A stretch of 64,000 bases of DNA from Serinus canaria (GCF_022539315.1 NC_066337.1:4483234-4547233), one strand, 5' to 3'; numbered from the stretch's first letter, positions 36,345 through 48,189 are shown. Program-made: numbers and translations. The notes: a model not told the origin generated them from the sequence alone.

Positions 36345-37330
36345 GGGGACAATTCCACAAGAACAAGGAAAGGGGAAAAATCTTCATTTTCAGCTGATTC
36401 CAGCTGTTCTGGTTCCAGTTCAGTTGTGGTGCTCTCAGAGCTGCAGAGAGACAATCAAGAGAGATTGCCAGCAGTGTGTGAAGCCCTTTCCATCCCTGGT
36501 TCCCCTCACCACAGAAGGGTTTTGCAGCCAGGATGGGGAGAAGGAAGGATGCTCTCTGCTGGGGCTGTGTCCAGAGCTCAGGACAATCCCACAAGGGAAA
36601 AAAACCTTCATTTTCAGCTAATTCCAGCTGTTCTGGTTTCAATTTAGTTGTGCTGCTCTCAGAGCTGCAGAGAGACAATCATGAGAGATTGCCAGCAGTG
36701 TGTGAAGCCCTTCCTCAGCCTTTCCATCCCTGGTTCCCCTCCCCACAGGAGAGTTTTGCAGCCAGGATGGGAGAAGGAAGGATGCTCTCTCCAGGGGCTG
36801 TGTCCAGAGCCCAGGACAATCCCATAAGAGCAAGGAAAGGGAAAAAAAAAATCTTCATTTTCATCTGATTCCAGCTGTTCTGGTTCCAGTTCAGTTGTGG
36901 TGCTCTCAGAGTTGCAGGGAGACAATCAGGGTACCTGCAGAGGGGTTGCCAGCAGTGTGTGAAACCTTTCCTCAGCCTCTCCACCCCTGGTTCCTCTCCC
37001 CACAGGAGAGTTTTGCAGCCAGCCTGGGACAGGATGGGAGAAGGAAGGATGCTCTCTCCAGGGGCTGTGTCCAGAGCCCAGGACAATCCCATAAGAGCAA
37101 GGAAAGGGAAAAAAAAAATCTTCATTTTCATCTGATTCCAGCTGTTCTGGTTCCAGTTCAGTTCTGCTGCTCTCAGACAATCAAGGTACCTGCAGAGGGT
37201 TGCCAGCAGTGTGTGATGCCCTTTCCACCCCTGGTTCCCCTCACCACAGAAGGGTTTTGCAGCCAGAATGGGAGAAGGAAGGAAGGATGCTCTCTGCTGG
37301 GGCTGTGTCCAGAGCCCAGGACAATGTGGT
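36345..37330. repeat. Tandem array of about 225-270 bp units, four copies
   Basis: The anchor GATTCCAGCTGTTCTGGTTC (or a variant) recurs near 36398, 36625, 36868 and 37133, each followed by TTGCCAGCAGTGTGTGA, TTTTGCAGCCAGGATGGGAG and GGGGCTGTGTCCAGAGC, with an A8-9 tract in two copies. Length differences come from small indels. Confidence 0.93.
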
Positions 37331-38241
37331 TTTTTAGCTTTGGGTTGTGGGTGAATCATCCCAAGGTTGGTGATCCATCTCCTTGGATGGCTGGGCTGTA
37401 AGGAGCCCCCTCCATTCATTCCTTGGGCGCTGTCACCTCTTCAACATTCCCAAAACTGCTGCTGACTTACTCCAGACCATGGGGAATGGTGGAGGTAGCC
37501 CTGGCAGCACAGACTGGGGTGACCTAGCTTGGGAAAATGGACACTCTCCTCCTCCTCCTCCTCCTTGTTTCCCTCCCCAGCCATCACTCTTGCTGTGGTA
37601 ATCAGCACCCTTTAATTGTGTTTTTTGGCTGGCTCAGTGTGGAAGGACACTGGGCTGGAAGTGGTTTTATGCCTGCTAAAGCCACGTTCTGGACAGCAGA
37701 AGACTTCCCTCTTTCCTCCCCACAAACCTCCATGAGAACTTAAAGATTATTTTTAAATTATTCTCACCACCTCCTGGTTTTCCTAAAGTTCCCATTTCAT
37801 TTTTTTCCCCCAATTGGAAAGGAATGGCAGGGGAGACTCTCCCGGTGAGAAATTGTGTCTGAAAAGTTCTCCCTCCCCATTTCCAGCTCCCAGCAGGCTG
37901 CCCCAGCCCAGCTGAGGCAGAAACACCTGGAGGGCTCTGTCATGAAATGCCCAACTCTGAGAAGGAACCCAGCATGGGCTGAGATCCCAAACTGGGCTGG
38001 GTTCCTCCAGAGCAGGGTCCTGCCCCAGCCTGGAGCCACCTCTGCTGTAGGAAGTTTGGGCAGGGATTCAGGAGGTTCCAGCACGAGGGTTAAAGGTTCT
38101 GTTGGTGTCCCAGGCCTGAGGGATGATGTGGTGGTTTAAACATTTGGACTGGAACCAAGGGATGTGAGAGAAATTCCAGGCTCTGATGGTCACTTCCTCT
38201 GTCACCTCCTGGAGATCTCTGCTGCTCCCTCTGCTCCCATT
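37331..38241. other. Unique sequence, no gene seen
   Basis: CTC microsatellite at 37547-37564; otherwise nothing recognised. Confidence 0.5.
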
Positions 38242-38948
38242 CTCTGCCTGTGACCCCTTCAGCAGGGGATTGAACTGATAATCCAGGGAATGCTCTGAAA
38301 TCCTTCAGTTTGGGGCTAAAATTCCAGTGCTCCATCCTCATCCTCTGCCTGTGATCCCTTCAGCAGGGGATTGAACTGATAATCCAGGGAATGCTCTGAA
38401 ATCCTTCAGTTTGGGGCTAAAATTCCAGTGCTCCATCCTCATCCTCTGCCTGTGACCCCTTCAGCAGGAGACTGAACTGACAGCCCAGGGAATGCTCTGA
38501 AATCCTTCAGTTTGGGGCTAAAATTCCAGTGCTCCATCCTCATCCTCTGCCTGTGATCCCTTCAGCAGGGGATTGAACTGATAATCCAGGGAATGCTCTG
38601 AAATCCTTCAGTTTGGGGCTAAAATTCCAGTGCTCCATCCTCATCCTCTGCCTGTGACCCCTTCAGCAGGGGATTGAACTGATAATCCAGGGAATGCTCT
38701 GAAATCCTTCAGTTTGGGGCTAAAATTCCAGTGTTCCATCCCCATCCTCTGCCTGTGATCCCTTCAGCAGGGGATTGAACTGATAATCCAGGGAATGCTC
38801 TGAAATCCTTCAGTTTGGGGCTAAAATTCCAGTGTTCCATCCCCATCCTCTGCCTGTGATCCCTTCAGCAGGGGATTGAACTGATAATCCAGGGAATGCT
38901 CTGAAATCCTTCAGTTTGGGGCTAAAATTCCAGTGCTCCATCCCCACC
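38242..38948. repeat. Tandem array with exact 101-bp period, seven copies
   Basis: CTCTGCCTGTGA begins at 38242, 38343, 38444, 38545, 38646, 38747 and 38848, always 101 bases apart. Units share TTCAGCAGGGGATTGAACTG, ATAATCCAGGGAATGCTCTG and CAGTTTGGGGCTAAAATTCC. Only a few substitutions separate copies (for example GACAGCCC in copy three, GTTCCATCCCC in copies five and six), so expansion or homogenisation is recent. Confidence 0.97.
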
Positions 38949-39815
38949 TTCCTGCAAAGCTTGAAGTTGGAAATGAAGGCCAGGAAGCTCAGGAAGTTTG
39001 AAGGACAGGGATGAATTCCCTTTCCTCAGCCTGGTGACAGTGAGGGACAGCCTGGATCAGGGCCTGGGGGTGGCAGTGCCAGGCTGCCTTTTCCCCTGGC
39101 TTTGGTGAGATTCCCAAGGAATGAGTGTCCACCAGCAATGCTGGAGGGATCAATGGGAAGAAGAATTAATTTTGTGCCTCCAGAGCTGTATTTGTTTAGT
39201 GAGGTCACTGAAATCCATTGAATTGGAGAAATTCTTGGCCAGTGTCACAATCTGATGGATGAAGGTTTGTCCTCCTGGTACCTGGCAGGAGGGAAGGGAA
39301 GAAGGAAGGAGAATTTCTGGACTCTTTCTTTAGGTGTGTCACCATCTATTTTCTGCTAAATTAATTTGTACTTGAAGGTTTGTGTGTCCAGAAGAGTTTG
39401 CAGGATCAGCTGCCCTGGTTTGGTGTTAAAATCTGCCTTTTTCACAGCTTTAATTCCAAGCTGGAAGAAGGTAAATTTCCTTTTCTCCGTGGGATTTCTA
39501 GAACAGGGCATGTAGAGGTCAAAATTTCTTGCTAGAAAGCCTTGACAGGTGTGAAAAAATTAATCCAAACCATTCCTAAGTCATGATTCTCTTGATGCAT
39601 TTAACTGCTCTGGGACAGAGAGGCAGCTCTTATTCCAAATATCAGCAAATTTGGGCTGTGGCTTGTCAGGAATGGAAATTCTGCAGATCCTGGTGGTGTT
39701 CCATGGCCCATCTGAGTGGAAAAGAAAAAAAAGGTAGGAAGAGATTGGAGAAAAATTTCATTTTCGTGGTGATGAGGCAATAAAAACCCCCATGGCCAGC
39801 AGCAGCAAGGTGGAG
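38949..39815. other. Unique sequence, no gene seen
   Basis: Non-repetitive; nothing recognised. Confidence 0.5.
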
Positions 39816-40460
39816 TTTCCATGAGGGAAACTGCAGAAGGGAAAATGAAAATTCCTGAATGAAATGACCTGAGCTGCATTTAGTCCACATTATAGGAACA
39901 CTTGAGTGGGGTTTTCTCTTTTCTTTTTTTTTTTTTTTTTTTATTTTCTGGGGATTTTTCTGCTCTGTGGATGCTTCCAAACATTTTTATAATTTCCTAG
40001 ATATTATTATTTATTTCCTAGATATTATTTTTTCCATGAGGGAAACTGCAGAAGGGAAAATGCTCCCTAAATGAAATTACCTGAGCTGCATTTACACCAC
40101 ATTATAGGAACACTTGAGTGGGGTTTTCTCCTTTTCTGGGGATTTTTCTACTCTGTGGATGCTTCCAAACAGTTTTATTATTCCCTAGATATTATCATTT
40201 TCTAGATATTGTTATTTCCTAGATATTATTATTTCCTAGATATTATTATTTATTTCCTGGATATTATTTTTTCCATGAGGGAAACTGCAGAAGGGAAAAG
40301 GCTCCCTAAATTAAATCACCTGAGCTGCATTTACACCACATTATAGGAACACTTAGGTGGGGTTTTCTCCCTCTTTTCTGGAGATTTATCTGCTCTGTGG
40401 ATGCTTCCAAACATTTTTATCATTTCCTAGGTATTAATATTTCCTAGATATAATTTTTCC
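39816..40460. repeat. Three-copy tandem repeat, 215-240 bp
   Basis: TTTCCATGAGGGAAACTGCA starts at 39816, 40031 and 40271, followed by ACCTGAGCTGCATTTA, CACATTATAGGAACACTT, GTGGATGCTTCCAAACA and variable numbers of TTTCCTAGATATTATTA units (a nested 17-bp repeat). Confidence 0.93.
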
Positions 40461-40919
40461 CAAGATAAATTGGGATTTCTTTTCCTTTCAGCTCATTCCA
40501 AGTGGCAGGTATTATCCCAAAATATTTGCTGGAGGGGAAGCAACTCTCATCCCCCCTGCAAGGATTTTATCTCTCCTTTAAATTCCCCAGTTCAAAGCAG
40601 GGCTAATGACACTTGTAATGATGATAAAATGGAGTGGGGCTGCGTGGAGTAACGTTTAAAAATAATGATGCACCTCGAAGTAGGTCTTATAAAAGGAAAT
40701 CTTAAATAGCTCCAGGGAAACAGATGCTCTGGGGGACTGGTGGATAAAAATAGTGGCTTCCAATTGGCAACCAAAACAAAAATGTGGCCCCACTCAGTCA
40801 AGCTCAGCAGCAGAAATTCCTCTGAAAACCTCGGGGCCCCAAAGTGGGAAGGTGTGAAGAGCACCTGGAGCTGCCCCTGCAGTGGGGCTCAGCATCCTTT
40901 TGCCTCTTGTGCTTTTCTC
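40461..40919. other. Unique sequence, no gene seen
   Basis: Nothing recognised. Confidence 0.45.
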
Positions 40920-41045
40920 CAGAGAGCCATGGAGTGGTTGGGTGGGGAGGACATGGAAGCTCATCCAGATCCACCCCAGGCTGCTCCAGCCTGGCCTTGG
41001 GCACTGCCAGGGATCCAGGGCAGCTCTGGGCACCCTGTGCCCACC
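40920..41045 (-). mobile_element. CR1 LINE 3' fragment
   Basis: Antisense CR1 core: ATGGAAGCTCATCCAGATCC, CCAGGCTGCTCCAGCCTGGC and CACTGCCAGGGATCCAGGGC. Confidence 0.85.
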
Positions 41046-41311
41046 CAGCCAGGGGAGAATTCCTCCCCAGGATCCCAACTAAACCCCCTCTCTGTCAGCT
41101 CAAAGTGATTTTTCCTGCTATTTCCCAGCTTTCTCTCCGTTGTGGTGTCGTTCAGGGCTCTCTGCACTCAGGAGCTTTGCCCAGGGCTCCTTTTTGGGGC
41201 TGCTCAGGCCTTGGTGCTTTCCCAGGATGGGGAAGGGCTGAGGCAGCCCCAGCAGAGCTGGAGGTCTCAGCTTTGCAGGGAGAGGTTTCCAAGGAGAGCT
41301 GCAGGTGGCTG

Positions 41312-41450
41312 CCAGGGACAAGGGCAGGGAGTGTCCCCCTGCTCCCCAGGGTGAAGGTCTGCAGGGCACAGAGGAGTGAGGGCAGCCCCAGCCCAGCTCA
41401 GCGTCTGCCTGGGTACCAATTTCACTGATTTGGAGTTAAAATAACTGGGA
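41312..41450 (+). repeat. First copy of a segment repeated 2 kb downstream
   Basis: Shares CCAGGGACAAGGGCAGGGA, TCTGCAGGGCACAGAGGAGT, CAGCTCAGCGTCTGCCTGGG and TGATTTGGAGTTAAAATAAC with 43301-43475, same orientation. Possibly an unclassified interspersed repeat or a local duplication. Confidence 0.92.
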
Positions 41451-41524
41451 TTTCATGGACATTGGGAGTGTGGCTGGATCCCATCTCCTGGCTCTGCTGT
41501 GGAAGTGAAAACCTCCTCCAACAA

Positions 41525-41930
41525 CCCTCCAGCCTCATTCCAGCTGTTTGTCCTTCATCATCCTCAGCAGCCCCTCCAACCCCATTCCAGCTGTTTGTCC
41601 TTCATCAGCCTGAGCACCCCCTCCAACCCCATTCCAGCTGTTTGTCCTTCATCATCCTGAGCACCCCCTCCAACCCCATTCCAGCTGTTTGTCCTTCATC
41701 AGCCTGAGCACCCCCTCCAGCCTCATTCCAGCTGTTTGTCCTTCATCAGCCTCAGCACCCCCTCCAGCCTCATTCCAGCTGTTTGTCCTTCATCAGCCTC
41801 AGCACCCGCTCCAACCCCATTCCAGCTGTTTGTCCTTCATCAGCCTCAGCACCCCCTCCAACCCCATTCCAGCTGTTTGTCCTTCATCATCCTCAGCACC
41901 CCCTCCAACCCCATTCCAGCTGTTTGTTGA
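41525..41930. repeat. 47-bp minisatellite, about nine copies
   Basis: Unit: CATTCCAGCTGTTTGTCCTT plus CATCAGCCTCAGCACCCCCT plus CCAACCC, with CATCATCCTGAGC and CCAGCCT variants. Highly homogeneous. Confidence 0.96.
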
Positions 41931-42394
41931 TGTCTGGAGCTCAAGGCAGGTGCCTCACCCCCACATTTTTGGGTTTGGGACAGAAGCACCAGCCTGTACC
42001 AAGGAGCTGAGCAAGCTGAGGGAAGGGGAATGTTTATTTTGTGTGTTTTTGTTTAACTCACAGAAACACTCCAAAATCCTGGTTTTGGGATGATTTCTGC
42101 TTTTAGGGCAAAAGCTGAGTCTCAGATGAACAGTTTTAATTTGTTATTTGGGTATTTTCCTTTCAGGTGGGCTCTCCCAAACCAAGACAAGCACTCAGGT
42201 GAGTCAAATGTTGATCTCTGCTCCCAGCTCATGGAATGCTTCTCCTGCCTGGGCTGGCCTGGACAGGGAACCTCTGGCTGAGCACGAGGAATTCCCTCTC
42301 CTGTGCTTTTGTCCTGGGTAGAAAGCAAGGATGATGCTCCTTGGGGAACTGTGGGTTCCTGTTTTGGGATGTGCTGCCTTCAGGACCATCCCTC
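41931..42394. other. Unique sequence with one possible micro-exon
   Basis: No gene recognised; a 32-bp splice-bounded interval is listed separately. Confidence 0.4.
42167..42198 (+). other. Possible 32-bp micro-exon
   Basis: The acceptor GGTATTTTCCTTTCAG ends at 42166 and the donor CTCAG/GTGAGTC has its GT at 42199-42200. Both signals are strong, but the interval is very short, so this is a weak prediction. Confidence 0.15.
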
Positions 42395-42462
42395 ACTCAG
42401 AGAATCCCAGATCTGATGGGACTTTAAAGCCCACCTCATCCCAGGCCCTGCCATAGGAGGAA
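42395..42462 (-). mobile_element. CR1 LINE 3' fragment
   Basis: CTCAGAGAATCCCAGATCTG, GGGACTTTAAAGCCCACCTC and ATCCCAGGCCCTGCCA; short antisense end. Confidence 0.75.
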
Positions 42463-42540
42463 TTTTCCTTGGGAGCTGCAAATCCTCCTGAGTGCTGAAT
42501 GCCCATGAAATTGGCTTTTCCCACGTGTGTGCTGCTGGTT

Positions 42541-42925
42541 CTGTGGATTCCTGGATCTCTCTGTGAGCATGGAAATCCTGGATCCCTCTGTGAGCATGGA
42601 AATCCTGGATCCCTCTGTGAGCTTGGAAATCCTGGATCCCTCTGTGAGCATGGAATCCTGGATCCCTCTGTGAGGATGGAATCCTGGATCCCTCTGTGAG
42701 GATGGAAATCCTGGATCCCTCTGTGAGGATGGAATCCTGGATCCCTCTGTGAGGATGGAAATCCTGGATCCCTCTGTGAGGATGGAAATCCTGGATCCCT
42801 CTGTGAGCATGGAATCCTGGATCCCTCTGTGAGGATGGAAATCCTGGATCCCTCTGTGAGGATGGAAATCCTGGATCCCTCTGTGAGGAGGGAAATCCTG
42901 GATCCCTCTGTGAGGATGGAAATCT
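42541..42925. repeat. 25-27 bp minisatellite with a GGATCC site in nearly every unit
   Basis: Fourteen units of ATCCTGGATCCCTCTGTGAG followed by CATGGAA or GATGGAA; 13 carry GGATCC and the first has GGATCT. Confidence 0.97.
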
Positions 42926-43300
42926 CATCTCCCCCAGTGCAGGGCACAAAAGGAGCAGGAAAAGCAGGTGCTGAATGATCCCTCTGGGCTCATCAGCAGG
43001 AGAGGGTTTGAGATGGGTAAGAGAGGGAAGGAGGGCTTAAAGAAAGAGATGGATTTCCTGCATCCAAATCAAGGAACAGCCAAAAAAAAATTAAAATAAA
43101 ATAAAATAAAACCCCACCAAGTTTAATCCTGTCCCAGACAAGGTCAGCAGGCACAAATAGCTCAGGCTTTGATTTGATCTGTCCCTTCCTAAAAGTGGAA
43201 GGTGAAAATATAACATCCAAGAGTGTGCTTTGGGAACAGGCAGGGGGGAAGAACTGAAGGGGGAGGGAAAAAACCCCTTGTTTGGTGTGGATCCATGACC
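42926..43300. other. Unique spacer
   Basis: A/AAT tract at 43082-43111 (AAAATAAAATAAAAT type); nothing else recognised. Confidence 0.45.
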
Positions 43301-43475
43301 CCAGGGACAAGGGCAGGGAATGTCTCCCTGCTCACCCCAGGGACAAGGGCAGGGAATGTCTCCCTGCTCCCCTGGGTGAAGTTCTGCAGGGCACAGAGGA
43401 GTGTGGGCAGCCCCAGCCCAGCTCAGCGTCTGCCTGGGTACCAATTTCACTGATTTGGAGTTAAAATAACTGGGG
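43301..43475 (+). repeat. Second copy of the 41312-41450 segment
   Basis: Same order and orientation as the first copy, with an internal 31-base duplication of the CCCCAGGGACAAGGGCAGGG part. It ends immediately before the CpG-rich region. Confidence 0.92.
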
Positions 43476-43579
43476 GAGAGCCAGCCCCAGTGTCTGGTGG
43501 CAGCGAGTGGCTCGGACATCGTTAGAGCTGGCAGGGATTCAGACATCTGCCAGGGGAGGGGAGAGGAGAGACAGGGAGA

Positions 43580-43990
43580 GACGCAGCCCGAGCCTCCCGG
43601 AGAACGCTTCCTCCTTAAAATTCCCTTCCCAAGCTGCTGCTCCCCTATTTTATCTTCAGGTGCCCGTTCCCCCCGGCTGCCTGGGGCTCGGTGGTGTTGA
43701 AGGATGAGGCGGAGGGGCTCGGGGAGAGCCGTGCCCGGCAGCGCCGCTCGGGCCGCGCTGGCTCGCAGCGGAGCCGTGCTGCAATGGTGCCGCAGTGCTG
43801 CGTGATCGGAATGCCAGATGCAGCGCGGGGGGAAAGGCCACCAGCGTGCTGCATTCCCAGTTTACACAAGTCTCCTTAGCAACTTGGCTGATTATTTTCT
43901 TCCTTTTTTCCCCCTTTTTTCCCCCCCCATATGTGCGAGTGCGGCGGCGTTGTCCCAAATCTCCAGCGAATAAAACATTCCCCGAGTTTT
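43580..43990 (+). promoter_or_regulatory. Small CpG island, candidate promoter of the microRNA host gene
   Basis: The block is rich in undepleted CpG: 43681-43800 alone holds about 16 CpGs in 120 bases, while most surrounding sequence has one or none per line. It is free of the tandem arrays and CR1 fragments found on both sides, and continues into a repeat-poor stretch to about 44.5 kb with scattered CpGs (for example TGCGAGTGCGGCGGCG near 43934). No TATA box is obvious, as is usual for CpG-island promoters. It lies 9.4 kb upstream of mir-100 on the transcribed side. An enhancer or an unrelated promoter is possible; no transcription start can be read from the sequence. Confidence 0.4.
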
Positions 43991-45900
43991 TAAACCGCTT
44001 CGTTGACGGTCTCGGGGTTGTTTTGCCTTTTCCTTTTAAATTAGCGGCTTCATTTTTATTTTATTTTATTTTTTTTCTCCCCTGTACCCCCAGGAAGGAT
44101 GGCAGATCAGAGGGGGCACTGGGATGGTTCTCATTGTGACTTGCCCAGAGTTGGTTCCTTTGCAGTTGTTCACATCTCAGCCTGTGGAATTGTTCTGCTT
44201 TCTCCCCATTTGCCACAGAATTGGCACCAGCCTGACATTGTTACTCATTGCAATTGTATTTGGAGCCGGGCTGATTTTCTTGTAATTTTTTTTTCATTTA
44301 TTAATTTATTTATTTTAATCACCCGCATCTTTTTTTTGTTTTGTTTTCTTTTTCATTTCATAACAACCCCTTTGATTTTCCAAACATATTTATGATTTTC
44401 CAATATATTTAACACTCTGTAAAATGGAGGAGAGGAGGAAAAAAAAACAAAAAAACCCACCGGGGTGAGAGGATCGTGGCAGTCTATCCCTGAATCCCAC
44501 ATTCCCTTCCCCGTGCCATTTTTTTAGTGGCCTCCTGAAGAACCCCCTCCCTCCCCAGAGGAGGGAGTGGCCTTGTAGGGATCAAGGTACGTTGGATTAT
44601 TTTTTTTTTTCCCACATTTCTGTGATCCTTTATTAATAGCATGGGGCAAGAGAGAGGCTGAAGGGTGGGGAGAGCAGGGGAGGAGGGTGGAGAAAAGCCG
44701 AGTTCTCCTCCAAGCCCTGCACCTTGAAATAACTCAAGGGGAAAAGAGTTGCAGCCTCACTTGAGTTGTTTCAAAATCTTCCTGGGTGCTTTTACTTTTT
44801 CTTTTGCTTCTATTTTTTTTTTTTTTTTTAATTTCCAAAGGGAGGGGGTAGAAAAAGAAAAAAATAAAAAGAAGAAACTGAGCCAAAAAACATTTTGAAG
44901 GCTTGATCTTGGCTTCTATACAAACAGATGTTGCCTGTCATTCCGTCGTTAAGCAGGCAGCAGATTGGAGCAAGCAGCAGCAGTTTAGGGGGAACTGCAA
45001 AGTGGGAGATACAGAAATATAGAAATATATTTTGCTTTTCTTTTGTTTTTTCTATTTTTTTTTTGTTTGGTTTTTTTTTGGTTTTTTTTTGTTCAACACA
45101 TAAATATTTTTCCCCTGGAATTACCTCTAATTACAACACGTCTCTCTTCAATTTTTTTTTTTTTAATTAATTTTTTTTTTTTTTTTTGTCAAGGGCAAAA
45201 CAACCCCAAAACCAAATGGAAAAGCAGTAGGAGCTTCCACCCAAATTTTCCCAATGCATTTATTTTTCCAGGGCTGTTTTGGAGGGATTTTTTTGGGTTG
45301 TTCTTTCTCACACACGTAGGGAAGGGGGCTCTGTTGGAAATGCTTTGGCATTCTCGGTAAGTGAACGTTTGCCAGCAGTCAGGTCAGAGATTTCAGGGAT
45401 TTTGGGCTTTTCCTTGCTGCTCCTGGTGCTGGAAGTGCAGCTGGGGAGCTCCAAGGCCTTTCTGTCCCCTCTCCAAGTGCTGGGAGGGGGCTGCAGGACC
45501 AGAACCTCGCTGTTCCTCCTGCAGGAATTCTCCCGGAGCTCCTTTGTGCTCTGCCTCTGCTGCCTGGGGGTTTCACCCCCATCCTTTCCATGCTCTGAGA
45601 TTTTTTCCTCCCTTTTTCACTTCTCCCCTCTGATTTAATCTCTGCCTGGCTGGGAGGAGAGAGGAAACAGCAAAACTCAGCCGGCTTTGAGCCGAAGGAG
45701 TTAAAAGTTTCTTGGCACCAGAGCAGCAGTTTAGCAACAGATCAGTTCATTTAAATGAAAGAAATCACAGCCCCAGCCATCTGATTTTGAAATTTCACAT
45801 CTTCTGCTTCCACTTTAGAACAAAGCTTCTGTTTTCCTTCCCCCCTTTCGTTAATTCACGCTGCTTTTGTTCCAGGCTCGGTGGGCTTGCACAGAAACTC
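43991..45900. other. Repeat-poor, T-tract-rich region downstream of the CpG island
   Basis: No arrays or CR1. Homopolymer T tracts at 44814-44830, 45054-45064 and 45151-45187. Possible donors CAAG/GTACGT near 44587 and TCG/GTAAGTGA at 45357 could end first exons of a transcript starting at the CpG island. This is a guess from splice motifs. Confidence 0.3.
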
Positions 45901-45904
45901 GGGG

Positions 45905-46905
45905 CTGGGGCTGGGTTTTCCCTTGAAATGTGAAATTATGGGGGTGCCTCCATCATCCTGCACACCCAGCAGCTGCTGGCAGGGCTTTTGCTGGGAACAG
46001 CTCCCATTTTTGGGATAAAGGCACTGGGAAAAGGAGCTGTGTCCAGCAGGGAGCTGAGGATCCGAGCGGGGATTTTCCCTGCCCACATCTGGGACTCAGG
46101 ATTTTTCCTTGAAATGTGAAATTATGGGGGTGCCTCCATCGTCCTGCACACCCAGCAGCTGCTGGCAGGGCTGTTTGCACCTCACTCTTTGTGAGCTGGG
46201 GACAGCTCCCATTTTTTTGGGATAAAAGCACTGGGAAAAGGAGCTGTGTCCCGCAGGGAGCTGAGGATCCGAGCGGGGATTTTCCCTGCCCACATCTGGA
46301 GCTTAGGGCTCAGGATTTTCCCTTTAAATGTGAAATTATGGGGGTGCCTCCATCATCCTGCACACCCAGCAGCTGCTGGCAGGGCTTTTGCTGGGAACAG
46401 CTCCCATTTTTGGGATAAAGGCACTGGGAAAAGGAGCTGTGTCCAGCAGGGAGCTGAGGATCCGAGCGGGGATTTTCCCTGCCCACATCTGGGACTCAGG
46501 ATTTTTCCTTGAAATGTGAAATTATGGGGGTGCCTCCATCGTCCTGCACACCCAGCAGCTGCTGGCAGGGCTGTTTGCACCTCACTCTTTGTGAGCTGGG
46601 AACAGCTCCCATTTTTTTGGGATAAAAGCACTGGGAAAAGGAGCTGTGTCCAGCAGGGAACCGAGGATCCGAGTGGGGATTTTCCCTGCCCACATCTGGA
46701 GTGTGGGACTCAGGATTTTGCCTTGAAATGTGAAATTATGGGGGTGCCTCCATCATCCTGCACACCCAGCAGCTGCTGGCAGGGCTTTTTGTGAGCTGGG
46801 AACAGCTCCCATTTTTGGGATAAAAGCACTGGGGAAAGGAGCTGTGTCCAGCAGGGAGCTGAGGATCCGAGCCGGGATTTTCCCTGCCCACATCTGGAGT
46901 TTGTG
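45905..46905. repeat. Higher-order tandem repeat: about 400-bp dimers of 186- and 215-bp monomers
   Basis: The anchor GTGAAATTATGGGGGTGCCT recurs near 45930, 46116, 46335, 46521 and 46735, with alternating spacing of about 186 and 214-219. Short monomers read GGGCTTTTGCTGGGAACAG and long ones GGGCTGTTTGCACCTCACTC. The fifth copy (GGGCTTTTTGTGAGCTGGGA) is a hybrid of the two types. All share GATCCGAGCGGGGATTTTCC. Confidence 0.96.
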
Positions 46906-48184
46906 TCCCTCCAACATCTGCAGCACCAAGTGGTGGCTCAGGCTCCATTATCCTGCACTTCACGGTGTACACAGAGCATCAGCCCCATCATGGTTTTAAT
47001 ATTCCAGCCCGAGAAGGATCACAAACAACTTTTTTTGTTGCTGTTTGTTCATTTAAATGCGCTCGAGCCTTGGCACCGCTCCCAGGAGTTTTGTTTCTAC
47101 GTCAAGGAAAATGAAATAAATCAACTCCTCGGTGGTGAAGTTGGGGATTTAAAAAAATAATAATGATAAAAACCAAATTTTAAAAAATGTAATACATTTA
47201 AAAAAAGAAAAAAAAAAGGGAAAAAAAAAGGAAAAAAATTAAAATCGATCTATTGACAAATTATACAAAAATTTTTAAAAATGAAATTCGGTGGCTTACG
47301 CTGAAGGAATTTGTTTGGAGGGAGTTGGGACCAAGAGGCTTTTCCATGGAGCTTCTTCCCAGTGGCATTGCATCCAAGAAAGGCTGGGATGTTTGGGAAT
47401 GGGTGAATCCCATCATGGAAAAAGGGTGGGGTGTGCAGGGGAATCCTTCAGGCAGGATTGCTCCCCAATCCCACCATCCCTGCACCCCCTGGTGAACCCC
47501 TCCGTGGGGAGGAGCAGCCTTGAGTGGGTGAACAATCGAGCTGGTGGTGCTGGGAGGAGGGAGAGGTGTCAGCCCCACCCCAGCCTGGCTGCTCGTGGCT
47601 CTGGCTGCTTTTGGGGTTTGTTCTTCCCTGCTCTCCTGGCCAGCGCCGGGAGCCAGCCCGTCCCCCTCAATATTGGGAATATTTCTGTGGGTGTCGTTGT
47701 GGTTACAACACAGAGCTCTCCTTCCTCCTCTCCATTCTTGTGCAAAATTCAAATAATCCCCCCCCCTCCCTGATAGCAGCTGTGCATGTGGGTTTTTTTT
47801 CCTTTTTTTGGGTTTTTCCCTTTTTTTTTTGTTTTTTTTTTTTTTTTTAAGTCGCTCTTTAACGTTGCGAAAGGAACAATAAAATGAAAGGCAAAACCGG
47901 CATCTTAAAACTTGGCAAGTGAAAGCAGCTTGGACTGGCGGCCAAGAATCCTGCTGTGGTGCAAAAAGAATAGCATCCACGGAGCCACCACAACCCGGGG
48001 CTTCTCCTCTTTCCAGCCAGAAATGATTGTTCCTTGTGTCAGTGTTCAAAGAGCCAACAAGCTGCACAAAGCTTGCTTGGTGATCCTCCTCCAGAGCAGG
48101 TAACGCTGCTCCTCTTGGATTCTGCCTGCTCCAGCTGCACTCGGGGGTGAGGGGCTGCAGAGGAGAAATAATCACTTGTAGGAG
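46906..48184. other. Repeat-poor region with A and T tracts
   Basis: A-rich 47150-47265 and T-rich 47788-47848. Unique CpG-bearing stretches at 47035-47105 and 47850-48010 (GTCGCTCTTTAACGTTGCG) could be regulatory; no coding signal. Confidence 0.35.
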
Positions 48185-48189
48185 TTGGT

